Of a DNA stretch of 64,000 bases, positions 28,030 through 36,162 are shown in pieces. Source of the stretch: Burkholderia ubonensis subsp. mesacidophila. GTDB taxonomy: Bacteria; Pseudomonadota; Gammaproteobacteria; Burkholderiales; Burkholderiaceae. Both the position numbers and the translations under genes were made by a program. The notes under the pieces were generated by a model that had not been told where the DNA came from, searched no databases, and saw only the letters and a program-made list of their open reading frames with translations. The stretch spans positions 2,790,001 to 2,854,000 of the forward strand of contig NZ_CP020737.1 in the NCBI RefSeq assembly GCF_002097715.1, in the 5' to 3' direction. Every line of letters begins with the position of its first letter. Position 1 is the stretch's first letter.

Positions 28030-28053
28030 GCGGAACGGCAGCGAGGATGCCGA

Positions 28054-28087
28054 AGGGGCCGGGGCTATCGAAAGTCCCGGCCCTTTG
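28054..28087 (+). terminator. Terminator after the capsid gene
   Basis: Arms GGGCCGGG (28056-28063) and CCCGGCCC (28076-28083) enclose a 12-base loop; only three T residues follow, so it is a strong stem with a weak tail. It separates the capsid gene from the SIR2 gene. Confidence 0.65.
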
Positions 28088-28142
28088 TCCGTCTAGACCC
28101 CACGTTCCCTCACGCGCAGAAAATTTCCCCTTTCACACGATT

Positions 28143-28240
28143 TGTTAAAGCCTTTAACACGATGCAAAGCTGCTCAAGCCGTTATCAGCAAACAGATTCC
28201 GTCGATTGAGACGATGTTAAAGAGCAGCCATGTTGTTAAC
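28143..28240. promoter_or_regulatory. Candidate operator: TGTTAAAG palindrome and half-sites upstream of the SIR2 gene
   Basis: TGTTAAAG-C-CTTTAACA (28143-28159) is a 17-base perfect palindrome. TGTTAAAG recurs at 28215-28222 and TGTTAAC at 28234-28240. They lie in a 465-base gene-free gap (28030-28494) before the SIR2 gene. Repeated dyads of this kind usually bind a dimeric repressor; which protein is unknown. I see no convincing gene elsewhere in the gap. Confidence 0.5.
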
Positions 28241-28494
28241 CCGATGACAAATCGCGAGCGAGCATGTTGCCGCCCCGCTGACGCGGCCAGCACTGGCCCA
28301 CGCGCATTGTTGCCGTCCCTCGACTCCCGAGAATCAGAGCAAGTTGCTCCGTCTACGTGCCTCACGGTGCAAAGTTTGCATTTCGGCATCATATTGCGGT
28401 TAATCTACCGGGTAACCACACGGGACATACCGCGCCGCTGTACAGAGGCCCATAGCGGAAGCACCAAAACTAGATCGAGAACGGAGAACGAGCG

Positions 28495-29904
28495 ATGCCG
28501 TTGGACTACGCGCAATACAAGAACGAGATCACTGCTGATGTGGCACAGGTACTCGCTGACGCAAGTTGCCAGCCGATACTATTCGTCGGCTCGGGCTTCT
28601 CGAAGCGCTACGCCAACGGGCCAAATTGGGAAGAACTTCTCACACAGCTAGGCAAAGATTGTCCGTTGATAGACAAGGATTTTGCCTACTATAAGCAGGC
28701 ACATAATAACGATCTAAAAAAGGTCGGATCAGTATTTTCGGACCTCTATCGAGAATGGGCATGGGGAAAGGGACGTGCAAAATTCCCGGATGAATTTTTC
28801 CGTGCAAATTCACCACGAGATATTTTCATCAAGCATGCAATCGCACAGCTTGTGAAGGGGATCGGACCTGACGCCAAAGGCTCTTATGGATCTGCTGAGA
28901 ACGACTCCGAAATTGAAGCCCTCAAGGCGATTAGCCCGCACGCCGTCATCACGACAAATTATGACGAAGTTCTAGAGCCATTATTTACCGACTACGAGCG
29001 AGTAGTTGGCCAACAAATTCTGCGCAAACCATTTCTTGCCATAGGCGAAATATTCAAAATACATGGGTGCATATCCAATCCAGACTCCATTGTCATTAAC
29101 GAGGCAGATTACGATCGATTCTCAGAAGATCACAAGTATCTGAGCGCCAAATTACTTACGTACTTTATCGAGCACCCACTCTTGTTTATCGGCTACCGCG
29201 CCGAAGATCCAAATATCAAGAGCATCCTGTCCGACGTCGACAGGATGGTGCGTGCTTCCGAGTATGAACTTGTGCCGAATATTTACATTCTCGAATGGGA
29301 TTCGAGCATTAACGATGCGTCCTATCCGCCTCGCGATAAGGTACTACCCGTCTCCGATGGGCGAAACATCCGAATCAAAAGCATTACTGCCTCGTCATTC
29401 GAATGGGTATTTCGCGCGTTCGGCCAAGCAGGAAACCTGGAGAAAATTAATACCAAACTTCTGCGCGCATTGATGGCTCGCTCGGTTGAATTGATTAGAT
29501 CCGATATACCAAAAAAGCACGTCGAGATAGATTTCAAAACTCTTGAGCACGCCGTAAACTCCGGCGAAAATTTCGCCAAGCTTTTTGGTGTTACTTCACT
29601 CGACGATCCGGCCCAGGTGAACTTGAACTACAAATATGTGCTCAGTGGCGTCGCAGAGCAACTTGGACTGCCGAACTGGAACGCGGTGCAGAAGGTCATT
29701 GATGTTTTGAAGGAGTCTACTGGTTTCGATATCAAATCTACGGATAACAAATACCACATCACCATGCGAACTGGACAGGCCGCAGGTAGCAAGACCCATA
29801 AGTATTCAGAGGCCGCCGTTGACCTATTGCGGAAAGTCTACAACGGCGAAGAGTACGCTCTCGATCAATCCGTGCTGAACCTGAACGCGGAAGAAAAAAA
29901 ATAG
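28495..29904 (+). CDS. SIR2-domain protein, likely anti-phage NADase
   Basis: A 469-residue protein. The N-terminal 270 residues are a SIR2-like domain: nucleotide-binding FVGSGFS at 30-36, ITTNYDE with Asn155 and Asp157, KIHG with His190, and FIGYRAEDPNI. The Asn and His correspond to the residues needed for NAD hydrolysis in defence SIR2 proteins. The C-terminal 200 residues form no domain I recognise and may sense the phage. Codon use is clearly A/T-rich, unlike the rest of the window. It is alone behind a terminator and putative operator, at the end of the element where satellites carry defence cargo. GAACGGAGAACG precedes the ATG. Confidence 0.85.
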   Translation: MPLDYAQYKNEITADVAQVLADASCQPILFVGSGFSKRYANGPNWEELLTQLGKDCPLIDKDFAYYKQAHNNDLKKVGSVFSDLYREWAWGKGRAKFPDEFFRANSPRDIFIKHAIAQLVKGIGPDAKGSYGSAENDSEIEALKAISPHAVITTNYDEVLEPLFTDYERVVGQQILRKPFLAIGEIFKIHGCISNPDSIVINEADYDRFSEDHKYLSAKLLTYFIEHPLLFIGYRAEDPNIKSILSDVDRMVRASEYELVPNIYILEWDSSINDASYPPRDKVLPVSDGRNIRIKSITASSFEWVFRAFGQAGNLEKINTKLLRALMARSVELIRSDIPKKHVEIDFKTLEHAVNSGENFAKLFGVTSLDDPAQVNLNYKYVLSGVAEQLGLPNWNAVQKVIDVLKESTGFDIKSTDNKYHITMRTGQAAGSKTHKYSEAAVDLLRKVYNGEEYALDQSVLNLNAEEKK

Positions 29905-30008
29905 CAGGGGCCGTCTGAGCAGAAACAACGCGGAACCCTCGCCAAGCAGCACGTTGGGGAGGGGCCGCTGCGACGATCCCGGCTTCCCTTTCATGGCCAC
30001 GATCGTCA

Positions 30009-30032
30009 GGGGGTTCTTTTGGGGGTTGTTTT
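30009..30032. repeat. Right-end GGGGGTTNTTTT tandem pair (candidate integrase arm sites)
   Basis: GGGGGTTCTTTT (30009-30020) is directly followed by GGGGGTTGTTTT (30021-30032), the same motif as the cluster beside the integrase at 20329-20392. They lie about 42-65 bases inside the proposed right attachment site. Their presence at both ends supports the boundaries of the element. Confidence 0.55.
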
Positions 30033-30073
30033 ACTAACATCCCGCCCACATCCAGCTACCGTCATATAGACAT

Positions 30074-30091
30074 GAATTCTGTCGGGGACCA
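30074..30091 (+). other. Candidate right attachment site (imperfect tRNA-Arg 3' end)
   Basis: GAATTCTGTCGGGGACCA resembles the tRNA-Arg 3' end GATTCCTGTCGGGGGGACCA (20210-20229): TGTCGGGG and ACCA are shared, with two missing G residues. The match is imperfect, so the site is either decayed or only near the true boundary. The gene-free stretch 29905-30418 otherwise holds only the arm-site pair and the terminator at 30125. Confidence 0.42.
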
Positions 30092-30124
30092 GCCCGCTCC
30101 CTGCACTGCCAGGATCGGCCAACG

Positions 30125-30158
30125 AAGCCCCGCAACGCCCAGCACTGCGGGGCTTTTT
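30125..30158 (+). terminator. Terminator just right of the element
   Basis: Ten-base arms AAGCCCCGCA (30125-30134) and TGCGGGGCTT (30146-30155) with T residues to 30158. No gene precedes it in the present arrangement, so it is probably the original terminator of tRNA-Arg, pushed away when the element inserted. Confidence 0.8.
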
Positions 30159-30418
30159 GCTGTGACTGGCGCTCGGGCAGGCCCGCAAGCCGGTCACTGA
30201 ATTCGCGGACATCGCCAGCGCTGGCCCGGCTGCCTCCGCGCATTGCCGCGCGCCGTTTCCGCCGCCCCGCCCTCGTCGCGCGTCGCGAACGCCCAGCCCG
30301 CGCTGCCTCCTTCCGTCTGCCCGAATAGACACCAGCAACCGGGTTTGCTACGTTCGCACGGCAATCCTGCCGGACGACCACTCGTGCCCGCTTCGCCCAT
30401 CACACGACAGGAGACCCC

Positions 30419-31858
30419 GTGGAAAGCCCCGTTGCCGCATCTGTGCGGACGGCCGCCGTCCGGCTCCTGCCATCCTTCCCGCTAATCGCCGCGCTGATCG
30501 CGTACAGCGTCGTCCTGTTCGTGCCTGCGGTGCTCAACGACGCGGACACATACTGGCACCTCGCAACCGGCGACTGGATCCTCGACCACCACGCGGTGCC
30601 ACACACCGATCCGTTCTCGTTCACGATGGCGGGTCAGCCGTGGGTCGCACACGAATGGCTGTCCGAAGTGCTGATGGCGCTCGCGTACCGCGCGGGCGGC
30701 TGGAGCACCGTCGCGCTCCTGTTCGCCTGCGCGGCCGCGGTGACCGCCGGCGCGCTCGCGCGCTACCTGTCGCGGTGGCTGAGCCTGCCGGCCGCGGCCC
30801 TCGTGGCGCTGCTCGGCACGGCGTGCGTCAGTCCGAGCCTGCTCGCGCGCCCGCATTTGCTCGCATTGCCGATGCTGACGCTGTGGACGATCGGATTGCT
30901 GTCGGCCGAAGCGCATGCGAGCGCCCCGCGGCCGCGCCTGCTGGTGCTGATGCTGATCTGGGCCAATCTGCACGGCAGCTTCGTGCTCGGGCTCGCGATG
31001 ATCCCCGCCCTCGCCGCCGACGCCATGCTCGACGCGCGGGGGCAGGACGTCCGTCGTTGCTTGCGCAACTGGAGCCTGTTCTTCATTGCCGCGGTAACGA
31101 CGTCGTTGCTCACGCCACATGGCGCAAACGGGCTGCTGTTCCCGTTCCGCCTGCTCGCGATGCATCACGTCGCGCAGATCGGCGAATGGCGGCCGCTGGA
31201 TCTGACGACGCTGCAACCGCTCGAACCCGCGCTCGCCGTGTTGGGGTACGTGATGGCGTTCCGACGTGTGCGAGTACCGCTGGTGCGGCTGCTGATCGTG
31301 CTCGGGCTCGCCTGCCTCGCGTACCGGCACGCTCGACACGAGATGCTGGCCGGAATCGTCGGCGCCGCCATGCTGGCCGAGCCGCTCGGCCGCAGCTTCG
31401 GTCCGCCGCCTGCGGCCGCAAAGAGCCGCGCGCCATTGCCGGGGGCAGCCGTTGCGCTTGCATGCGCGATCGCACTCGCCGCGCTGCGCTTCGCGCATCC
31501 GATCGTGCGCGGCGACGATCCGGTGTCGCCCGTCGCCGCGGTCGCGGCCGTTCCCGCCGACCGCCTGGACGCACCGGTTCTCAACAGCTACGAATTCGGC
31601 GGCTATCTGGTCTTCCGGCACGTGAAGCCGTTCGTCGACGGCCGCGCGGACATGTATGGAGACGCGTTCATGTCCGCGTATTTCGATGCGCTCAAGCCGG
31701 ACCGTGCGGCGATCGAACGGCTCGTCGAACGATACCGGATTCGCTGGGCGCTGCTCGCCGCGCACGGCACGCTCGCCGAAGCCATGGCGACGCTGCCGGG
31801 ATGGCGGCGCATCCACGCAGACAACGTCGCCGTCGCGTTCGTGCGCGACGGCCCATGA
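30419..31858 (+). CDS. Polytopic membrane protein resembling GT-C glycosyltransferases
   Basis: A 479-residue inner-membrane protein with about ten hydrophobic segments. After the first helix a loop carries NDADTYWHLATGDWI and DPFSFTMAGQPWVAHEWLSE; an acidic pair in the first periplasmic loop with following Trp/His is the pattern of GT-C-type lipid-linked glycosyltransferases. A soluble C-terminal part of about 110 residues follows (NSYEFGGYLVF, FVDGRADMYGD). The GTG start at 30419 follows CAGGAGA. It is the first chromosomal gene after the element. The sugar and acceptor are unknown. Confidence 0.72.
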   Translation: MESPVAASVRTAAVRLLPSFPLIAALIAYSVVLFVPAVLNDADTYWHLATGDWILDHHAVPHTDPFSFTMAGQPWVAHEWLSEVLMALAYRAGGWSTVALLFACAAAVTAGALARYLSRWLSLPAAALVALLGTACVSPSLLARPHLLALPMLTLWTIGLLSAEAHASAPRPRLLVLMLIWANLHGSFVLGLAMIPALAADAMLDARGQDVRRCLRNWSLFFIAAVTTSLLTPHGANGLLFPFRLLAMHHVAQIGEWRPLDLTTLQPLEPALAVLGYVMAFRRVRVPLVRLLIVLGLACLAYRHARHEMLAGIVGAAMLAEPLGRSFGPPPAAAKSRAPLPGAAVALACAIALAALRFAHPIVRGDDPVSPVAAVAAVPADRLDAPVLNSYEFGGYLVFRHVKPFVDGRADMYGDAFMSAYFDALKPDRAAIERLVERYRIRWALLAAHGTLAEAMATLPGWRRIHADNVAVAFVRDGP

Positions 31859-31886
31859 CTATCGGCGACGCGACCTCGATACCGCG

Positions 31887-32387
31887 TTACTGCACCGTCG
31901 CGCGCCGCACGTCGCCCGACGCATGCCACACGCGATACCGCACCTCGAAGCCGTTCGGCACGTACACGACGACGGGCAGCCGGCTGTTGTAGCGCAGCAG
32001 CTGATCGTCGCCGCGCACCTGCACGAACCGTTCGCGCGGCGCCTGTCCCGGGCACGCCATCAGCGTCGACGCCGGTCCCTTCACGTCGGACAGCCGGTAG
32101 TACGTATAGCCCCAGCCCTGCACGGTCTCGGCCGCCAGATCGCCGCCGAACCATTGCTGGTTGCAGTCGGTCTGCAGCGTCTTGCCGATCATCAGCTCGA
32201 CGCGCGCGTCCGCTTCGTCGGGCAGCGCGGGCAGCGCGATCACGACGCGCTGCTGGCCGGCCGCGGGCTGCGGGAACATCTTGATCGATTCGGCCGAAAC
32301 GGCCGGCTCGGACGCCGGCCCCGCCGCGCATGCCGCGGCGGTCGTCACGCAAACGGCGGCCAGCGCGGCCCGGATCGCAAATTTCAT
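31887..32387 (-). CDS. eco: Ecotin, periplasmic serine-protease inhibitor
   Basis: A 166-residue exported ecotin. The signal peptide covers about 1-22. The mature part follows the E. coli protein closely: SIKMFPQPAAGQQRVVI, VELMIGKTLQTDCN, VQGWGYTYYRL, the reactive loop STLMAC with Met as P1 and its partner Cys making the disulphide, and LRYNSRLPVVVYVPNGFEVRYRVW. Ecotin dimers block trypsin, chymotrypsin and neutrophil elastase, protecting cells from host or own proteases. The start at 32387 follows GGAGCACC. It is convergent with the membrane protein to its left. Confidence 0.93.
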   Translation of the reverse strand: MKFAIRAALAAVCVTTAAACAAGPASEPAVSAESIKMFPQPAAGQQRVVIALPALPDEADARVELMIGKTLQTDCNQQWFGGDLAAETVQGWGYTYYRLSDVKGPASTLMACPGQAPRERFVQVRGDDQLLRYNSRLPVVVYVPNGFEVRYRVWHASGDVRRATVQ

Positions 32388-32526
32388 CGAGGTGCTCCTG
32401 TATGACAAATGGCTCCGGATGCTAACACTTTCGCCGCCCGGCCTTACGGCGCTGTAATTTAGAGACACAATTGGTGGCAGATGCGCGGCGTTCCGCCTCT
32501 TATGATTCGCCCCAAGGGAGAACGCC

Positions 32527-32931
32527 ATGATCAAGCTCATCGCCACCACCGCCGCCGTCGCCACGCTGCTGACCGGCTGCGTCGTCGCGCCGGACGCCGG
32601 CTACGGCTACGGACAAACCTATTACTCGGACCCCGGCTACGCGTACGGCCCCGCCTATGCGCCCGTGTACGGCACGGTCAACGTCTGGGGCGGCGGCGAC
32701 TGGGATCGCCGCGATTACCGGCGCGACGACCGCGACTGGCGACGCGACCGCGGCTGGGGCGACCACGGCTGGGGCAATCGCAACTGGGGCGATCGCGGCA
32801 ATGGCAACGGCGGCTGGAATCGCGGCAACGGCGGCAACCGCCCGACCGAAGGCAATCGCGCGAGCGGCGGCGCCCGGGACTGGCGCGGCGGCCAGGGCGA
32901 CAACGACCGCGGCAACGGCCGCTGGCACTGA
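32527..32931 (+). CDS. Small Gly/Arg/Asn-rich lipoprotein
   Basis: A 134-residue lipoprotein precursor: a signal sequence with lipobox LLTGC at residues 15-19 (mature Cys19), a Tyr/Gly-rich segment (DAGYGYGQTYYSDPGYAYGP), then a low-complexity part rich in Asp-Arg, Gly, Asn and Trp (WRRDRGWGDHGWGNRNWG). GGGAGAACGCC precedes the ATG. The envelope location is clear; the role is unknown. It is convergent with the next gene through a shared terminator. Confidence 0.82.
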   Translation: MIKLIATTAAVATLLTGCVVAPDAGYGYGQTYYSDPGYAYGPAYAPVYGTVNVWGGGDWDRRDYRRDDRDWRRDRGWGDHGWGNRNWGDRGNGNGGWNRGNGGNRPTEGNRASGGARDWRGGQGDNDRGNGRWH

Positions 32932-33025
32932 CGCAATTGCAACCGTTTGTATCCGGCGCGGGCGGTGTGCACCCGTGTGGATAGCACAATCGGCCACGAC
33001 ACCTCGCCGCCCTCCGCCAACGAAA

Positions 33026-33057
33026 AAGGCCCTCGCTCGATGCGAGGGCCTTCTGTT
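33026..33057. terminator. Bidirectional terminator
   Basis: Perfect 11-base arms AAGGCCCTCGC (33026-33036) and GCGAGGGCCTT (33042-33052), preceded by A residues and followed by TTCTGTTTTT. It serves the two convergent envelope-protein genes. Confidence 0.85.
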
Positions 33058-33093
33058 TTTCGATGCCGCTTACGCCTGCGCCGGCCGCCGTAC

Positions 33094-33477
33094 TCACCAT
33101 CCGCCCGGCTGCGCATAGCCGTAGCCGCCCGGCGCCGGCGCGCCGCACACATACGCGCGCTGATAGCGGTCATAGCAATAGCGCGGCTGGTCGCCGTAGC
33201 CGTCGTCGTCCTGGTACTGCGCCTGCTGATAGCCCGGCGCATAGGCCGGCGGTTGATACGCCGGCGCCTGGTAATACGTCGGCGGCTGATAGGCGGGCGC
33301 CTGATACGCAGGCGCGGCATACGCGACCGGCGGATTCAGCGCGGACGTCACGATGGCGCCCAGCACCGCGCCGCCGATCAGCGCGCCGATGACGGCGCCG
33401 CCGCGGTCATGCGCGGACGCGGGCCCGGCGACGGCAAGCGAACCGGCGAGGACACACACTGCTGCGATCTTCTTCAT
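33094..33477 (-). CDS. Exported glycine-zipper protein with Pro/Tyr/Gln repeats
   Basis: A 127-residue exported protein. A signal peptide (about 1-23, ends GPASAHD) is followed by a glycine-zipper helix (GGAVIGALIGGAVLGAIV), then repeats of the type APAYQ/PPTYYQ/APAYQPPAY, and a C-terminal YCYDRYQRAYVCG with two cysteines. Such proteins are found in Burkholderia envelopes and are of unknown function. The start at 33477 gives a standard signal peptide. Confidence 0.8.
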   Translation of the reverse strand: MKKIAAVCVLAGSLAVAGPASAHDRGGAVIGALIGGAVLGAIVTSALNPPVAYAAPAYQAPAYQPPTYYQAPAYQPPAYAPGYQQAQYQDDDGYGDQPRYCYDRYQRAYVCGAPAPGGYGYAQPGGW

Positions 33478-33632
33478 GTTGCACTCCCACGCGAAGTGGT
33501 ACGGGATGCGATGCATTGTGGACGCGGCCCGCGGTAATAGATGCAGCAAGTGGTAACGCACGATTACGCCGGACCGGCAAACCAAAACGCGCAAGCGCCG
33601 TGCTACATTTTCGGGACCAAGGAGACGCCTGC

Positions 33633-34013
33633 ATGCAGCCCGAGATCGCCCGCCGTTTCGATACCGAATTCGCGCCGCGCATCGCGCACGCGATCGCCGC
33701 CTACTTCGCCGACCATGTGCAGACCGAAGTCGTCCCGTATGGCGGCCACGGCCACCCGTCGCAGGTGCGCGTGCGCAGCGCGCCGCACGAACACGTGAGC
33801 GGCTTCGGGCATCCGCTGAACCTCGAGCTGACCTGGGATACCGACGAGATCGAACGGCTGATGGCGCCGGAAGGCGAAGCACGCTTCGAGCACTACCTGG
33901 CCGCGCTGCCGAGAAAGCTGTCCGCGTGGCAGGGCGCGCGCGACGTCGACCTTGCGTCGCGCACGCAGGCCGATCCGGTCGTGCGGCTCGGCGGCCTCGA
34001 CTTCGAGGGATGA
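33633..34013 (+). CDS. Burkholderia-type small hypothetical protein, 126 aa
   Basis: A soluble acidic protein without signal peptide (IARRFDTEFAPRIAHAIAAY; GHGHPSQVRVRSAPHEHVSG; LELTWDTDEIERLM). It looks like the small family listed as DUF5594 in Burkholderia, a recollection I could not check. CAAGGAGACGCC precedes the ATG at 33633; the longer open frame to 33516 has no ribosome site and overlaps the promoter area of the divergent gene. Function unknown. Confidence 0.75.
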   Translation: MQPEIARRFDTEFAPRIAHAIAAYFADHVQTEVVPYGGHGHPSQVRVRSAPHEHVSGFGHPLNLELTWDTDEIERLMAPEGEARFEHYLAALPRKLSAWQGARDVDLASRTQADPVVRLGGLDFEG

Positions 34014-34178
34014 CCGCGCAGGCCCGCCGGCCGGCGTCGACAACGCGTAGCGCGGCCCGGTGATACACTCGGCCGGCTCGCGCCCGCAGGCATGCGCGCC
34101 GCCTGCGCGTTCCCGCCGTCGAACCCCACAAGGACGCCCCATCGCCACATCCCGGTCCGGGGCCGACACGTTCCCGCC

Positions 34179-35546
34179 ATGAATCCCGATACCGGCCTGC
34201 CCCTTCCGCAACGCTACTGGGCGATCGTCTGCGTCGCACTGGGCATCACGCTCGCCGTGCTCGACGGCGCAATCGCCAACGTCGCGCTGCCGACCATCGC
34301 GCATGACCTGCGCGCGTCCGACGCCGCATCGATCTGGATCGTCAACGCGTACCAGCTCGCGGTCACGATCACGCTTTTGCCGCTCGCGTCGCTCGGCGAG
34401 CGCATCGGCTACCGGCGCGTCTACATCGCGGGCCTCGCGCTGTTCACCGCCGCATCGCTCGGCTGCGCGCTCGCCGGTTCGCTGCCGACGCTCGCGGTGA
34501 TGCGCGTGATCCAGGGCTTCGGCGCGGCGGGCATCATGAGCGTCAACGCCGCGCTCGTGCGGATGATCTACCCGACGTCGATGCTCGGACGCGGCCTGTC
34601 GATCAATGCGATGGTGGTCGCGCTGTCGTCGGCCGTCGGTCCCACCGTCGCGTCCGCGGTGCTGTCGGTCGCGCCGTGGCCCTGGCTGTTCGCGATCAAC
34701 GTGCCGATCGGCATCGCCGCGGTGCTCGGCAGCCTGCGCGCGCTCCCCGCCAATCCGCTGCACGACGCGCCGTACGACATCCCGAGCGCGCTGATGAACG
34801 CGTGCGTGTTCGGGCTGCTGATCATGGCCGTCGACGGGCTCGGGCACGGCGAGCGCGGCGCGTTCGTCGCGGCCGAGCTGACGGTCGCGCTCGTCGTCGG
34901 CTGGTTCTTCGTGAAGCGGCAGCTGTCGCAGCCGGCGCCGCTGCTGCCGGTCGACCTGATGCGCATCCCGCTGTTCGCGTTGTCGATCTGCACGTCGATC
35001 GCGTCGTTTACGTCGCAGATGCTCGCGTTCGTCGCGCTGCCGTTCTGGCTGCAGCATTCGCTCGGCTTCTCGCAGGTGCAGACCGGCCTCTACATGACGC
35101 CGTGGCCGCTCGTGATCGTCGTCGCCGCGCCGCTCTCAGGCGTGCTGTCCGACCGCTACTCGGCCGGCATGCTGGGCGGCATCGGGCTCGCGCTGTTCGC
35201 GGCGGGCCTGCTGTCGCTCGCGACGATCGGCGCCCATCCGGACAGCATCGACATCGCATGGCGGATGGCGCTGTGCGGCGCGGGCTTCGGCCTGTTCCAG
35301 TCGCCGAACAACCGCGCGATCCTGTCGTCGGCGCCGCGCTCGCGCGCCGGCGGCGCGGGCGGCATGCTCAGCACCGCGCGGCTGACCGGCCAGACGCTCG
35401 GCGCCGCGCTCGTCGCGCTGATCTTCGGGATCGCGCCCGCGCACGGACCGACCGTCGCGCTCTACGTCGCCGCCGCGTTCGCGGCCGCGGCGGCCGTCGT
35501 CAGCGCGCTGCGCATCGCGGCGCCGCAGCCGAGCGCCTCGGCCTGA
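34179..35546 (+). CDS. MFS transporter, DHA2 (14-helix) drug:proton antiporter family
   Basis: A 455-residue inner-membrane protein with about 14 hydrophobic segments. Family markers are LDGAIANVALPTIAHDL in helix 1, WIVNAYQLAV, LGERIGYRRVYIAGL (motif A), GFGAAGIMSVNAALVRMIYP (motif C region) and LPFWLQHSLGFSQVQTGL. Members export drugs, dyes or bile-salt-like compounds. The Met at 34179 starts the standard N terminus. It stands alone; no regulator or adaptor is adjacent, so the substrate is unknown. Confidence 0.88.
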   Translation: MNPDTGLPLPQRYWAIVCVALGITLAVLDGAIANVALPTIAHDLRASDAASIWIVNAYQLAVTITLLPLASLGERIGYRRVYIAGLALFTAASLGCALAGSLPTLAVMRVIQGFGAAGIMSVNAALVRMIYPTSMLGRGLSINAMVVALSSAVGPTVASAVLSVAPWPWLFAINVPIGIAAVLGSLRALPANPLHDAPYDIPSALMNACVFGLLIMAVDGLGHGERGAFVAAELTVALVVGWFFVKRQLSQPAPLLPVDLMRIPLFALSICTSIASFTSQMLAFVALPFWLQHSLGFSQVQTGLYMTPWPLVIVVAAPLSGVLSDRYSAGMLGGIGLALFAAGLLSLATIGAHPDSIDIAWRMALCGAGFGLFQSPNNRAILSSAPRSRAGGAGGMLSTARLTGQTLGAALVALIFGIAPAHGPTVALYVAAAFAAAAAVVSALRIAAPQPSASA

Positions 35547-35568
35547 CCGGGCCGGCGCCCGGCGCGCC

Positions 35569-36162
35569 TCATGCCGCGTCGAGCGCGTCCAGCACGAAAC
35601 GCACGCGCGCCTTCACGCTCGCGCGCGGCAGCTCGATCAGCCGATAGCCGTACGACGCATAGCATTCGACCATCGCGTCGTAAGTGCGCACCGCTTCGGC
35701 GAAATCCTGGCGGCGCTCGGTATCCTGCGTGTAGATGTCGGGCCACGGCGGCGCGATGAACACGCGCGGGTGATAGCGGAAGCGTCGCGCCGCGGCATCC
35801 GCGTGCGCGGGCACCGCGAGCCCCGACAGGCGCAGATAGCCGATCACGTCCGGCACGCCGCGATCGAAGAACACGGGCCCGCGCGCCTGCCGCGCGAGAT
35901 GGTGCGAACGCATCTCCCAGCCCAGCATCAGCTCGGCGAACGCATTCCGGTCGCGCCACGGCAGCGCGGGGCCGTCGACCGCCATCTGGTCCTGGATCAC
36001 CCCGCGCCCCGCTTCCTGCGAACGCGCGAAGCCGGCGCGCTCGAGCGCGTCGAGCAGCGTGCTCTTGCCCGACCCGGGCCCGCCCGTCACGACGAAAAAG
36101 CGCCGGGCGGCCTCGTCGGCCCCGCCGTCCGTGCCGCTGTCCACCCGTGCGCGCTCAGGCAT
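35569..36162 (-). CDS. AAA ATPase/kinase-like protein (P-loop)
   Basis: A 197-residue P-loop protein. Walker A is TGGPGSGKSTLLDAL near residue 26, VFFDRGVPDVIGYL is the Walker-B-like region, and the rest suits the AAA_28 group of small nucleotide-kinase-like ATPases. Its start lies eight bases inside the otsA end on the same strand, so it is co-translated with otsA. Substrate unknown. Confidence 0.8.
   Translation of the reverse strand: MPERARVDSGTDGGADEAARRFFVVTGGPGSGKSTLLDALERAGFARSQEAGRGVIQDQMAVDGPALPWRDRNAFAELMLGWEMRSHHLARQARGPVFFDRGVPDVIGYLRLSGLAVPAHADAAARRFRYHPRVFIAPPWPDIYTQDTERRQDFAEAVRTYDAMVECYASYGYRLIELPRASVKARVRFVLDALDAA

Larger units (their letters stand above)
20219..30091. mobile_element. 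Satellite-like integrated element at tRNA-Arg with lone capsid gene and SIR2 cargo
   Basis: A block of about 9.9 kb with visibly lower GC and more A/T-ending codons than both flanks. It begins at the 3' end of tRNA-Arg(CCT) and carries a tyrosine integrase, AlpA, HTH protein, small overlapping genes, a RepA-like ATPase, one HK97-fold capsid gene and a SIR2-domain gene. Candidate integrase arm sites lie at both ends (20329-20392 and 30009-30032), and an imperfect copy of the tRNA 3' end lies at 30074-30091. There are no tail, lysis, portal or terminase genes, so packaging would need a helper phage. The exact right boundary rests on an imperfect repeat. Confidence 0.8.

Noticed and set aside
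28142..28651. A 169-codon frame overlapping the SIR2 start
   Set aside because: It is rich in Arg/Ser/Thr without domain character, has no ribosome site and runs into the SIR2 gene in another frame.
20230..30073. Complete prophage
   Set aside because: Only a capsid and an integrase are phage-like; portal, terminase, tail, lysis and repressor genes are missing and there is no room for them.
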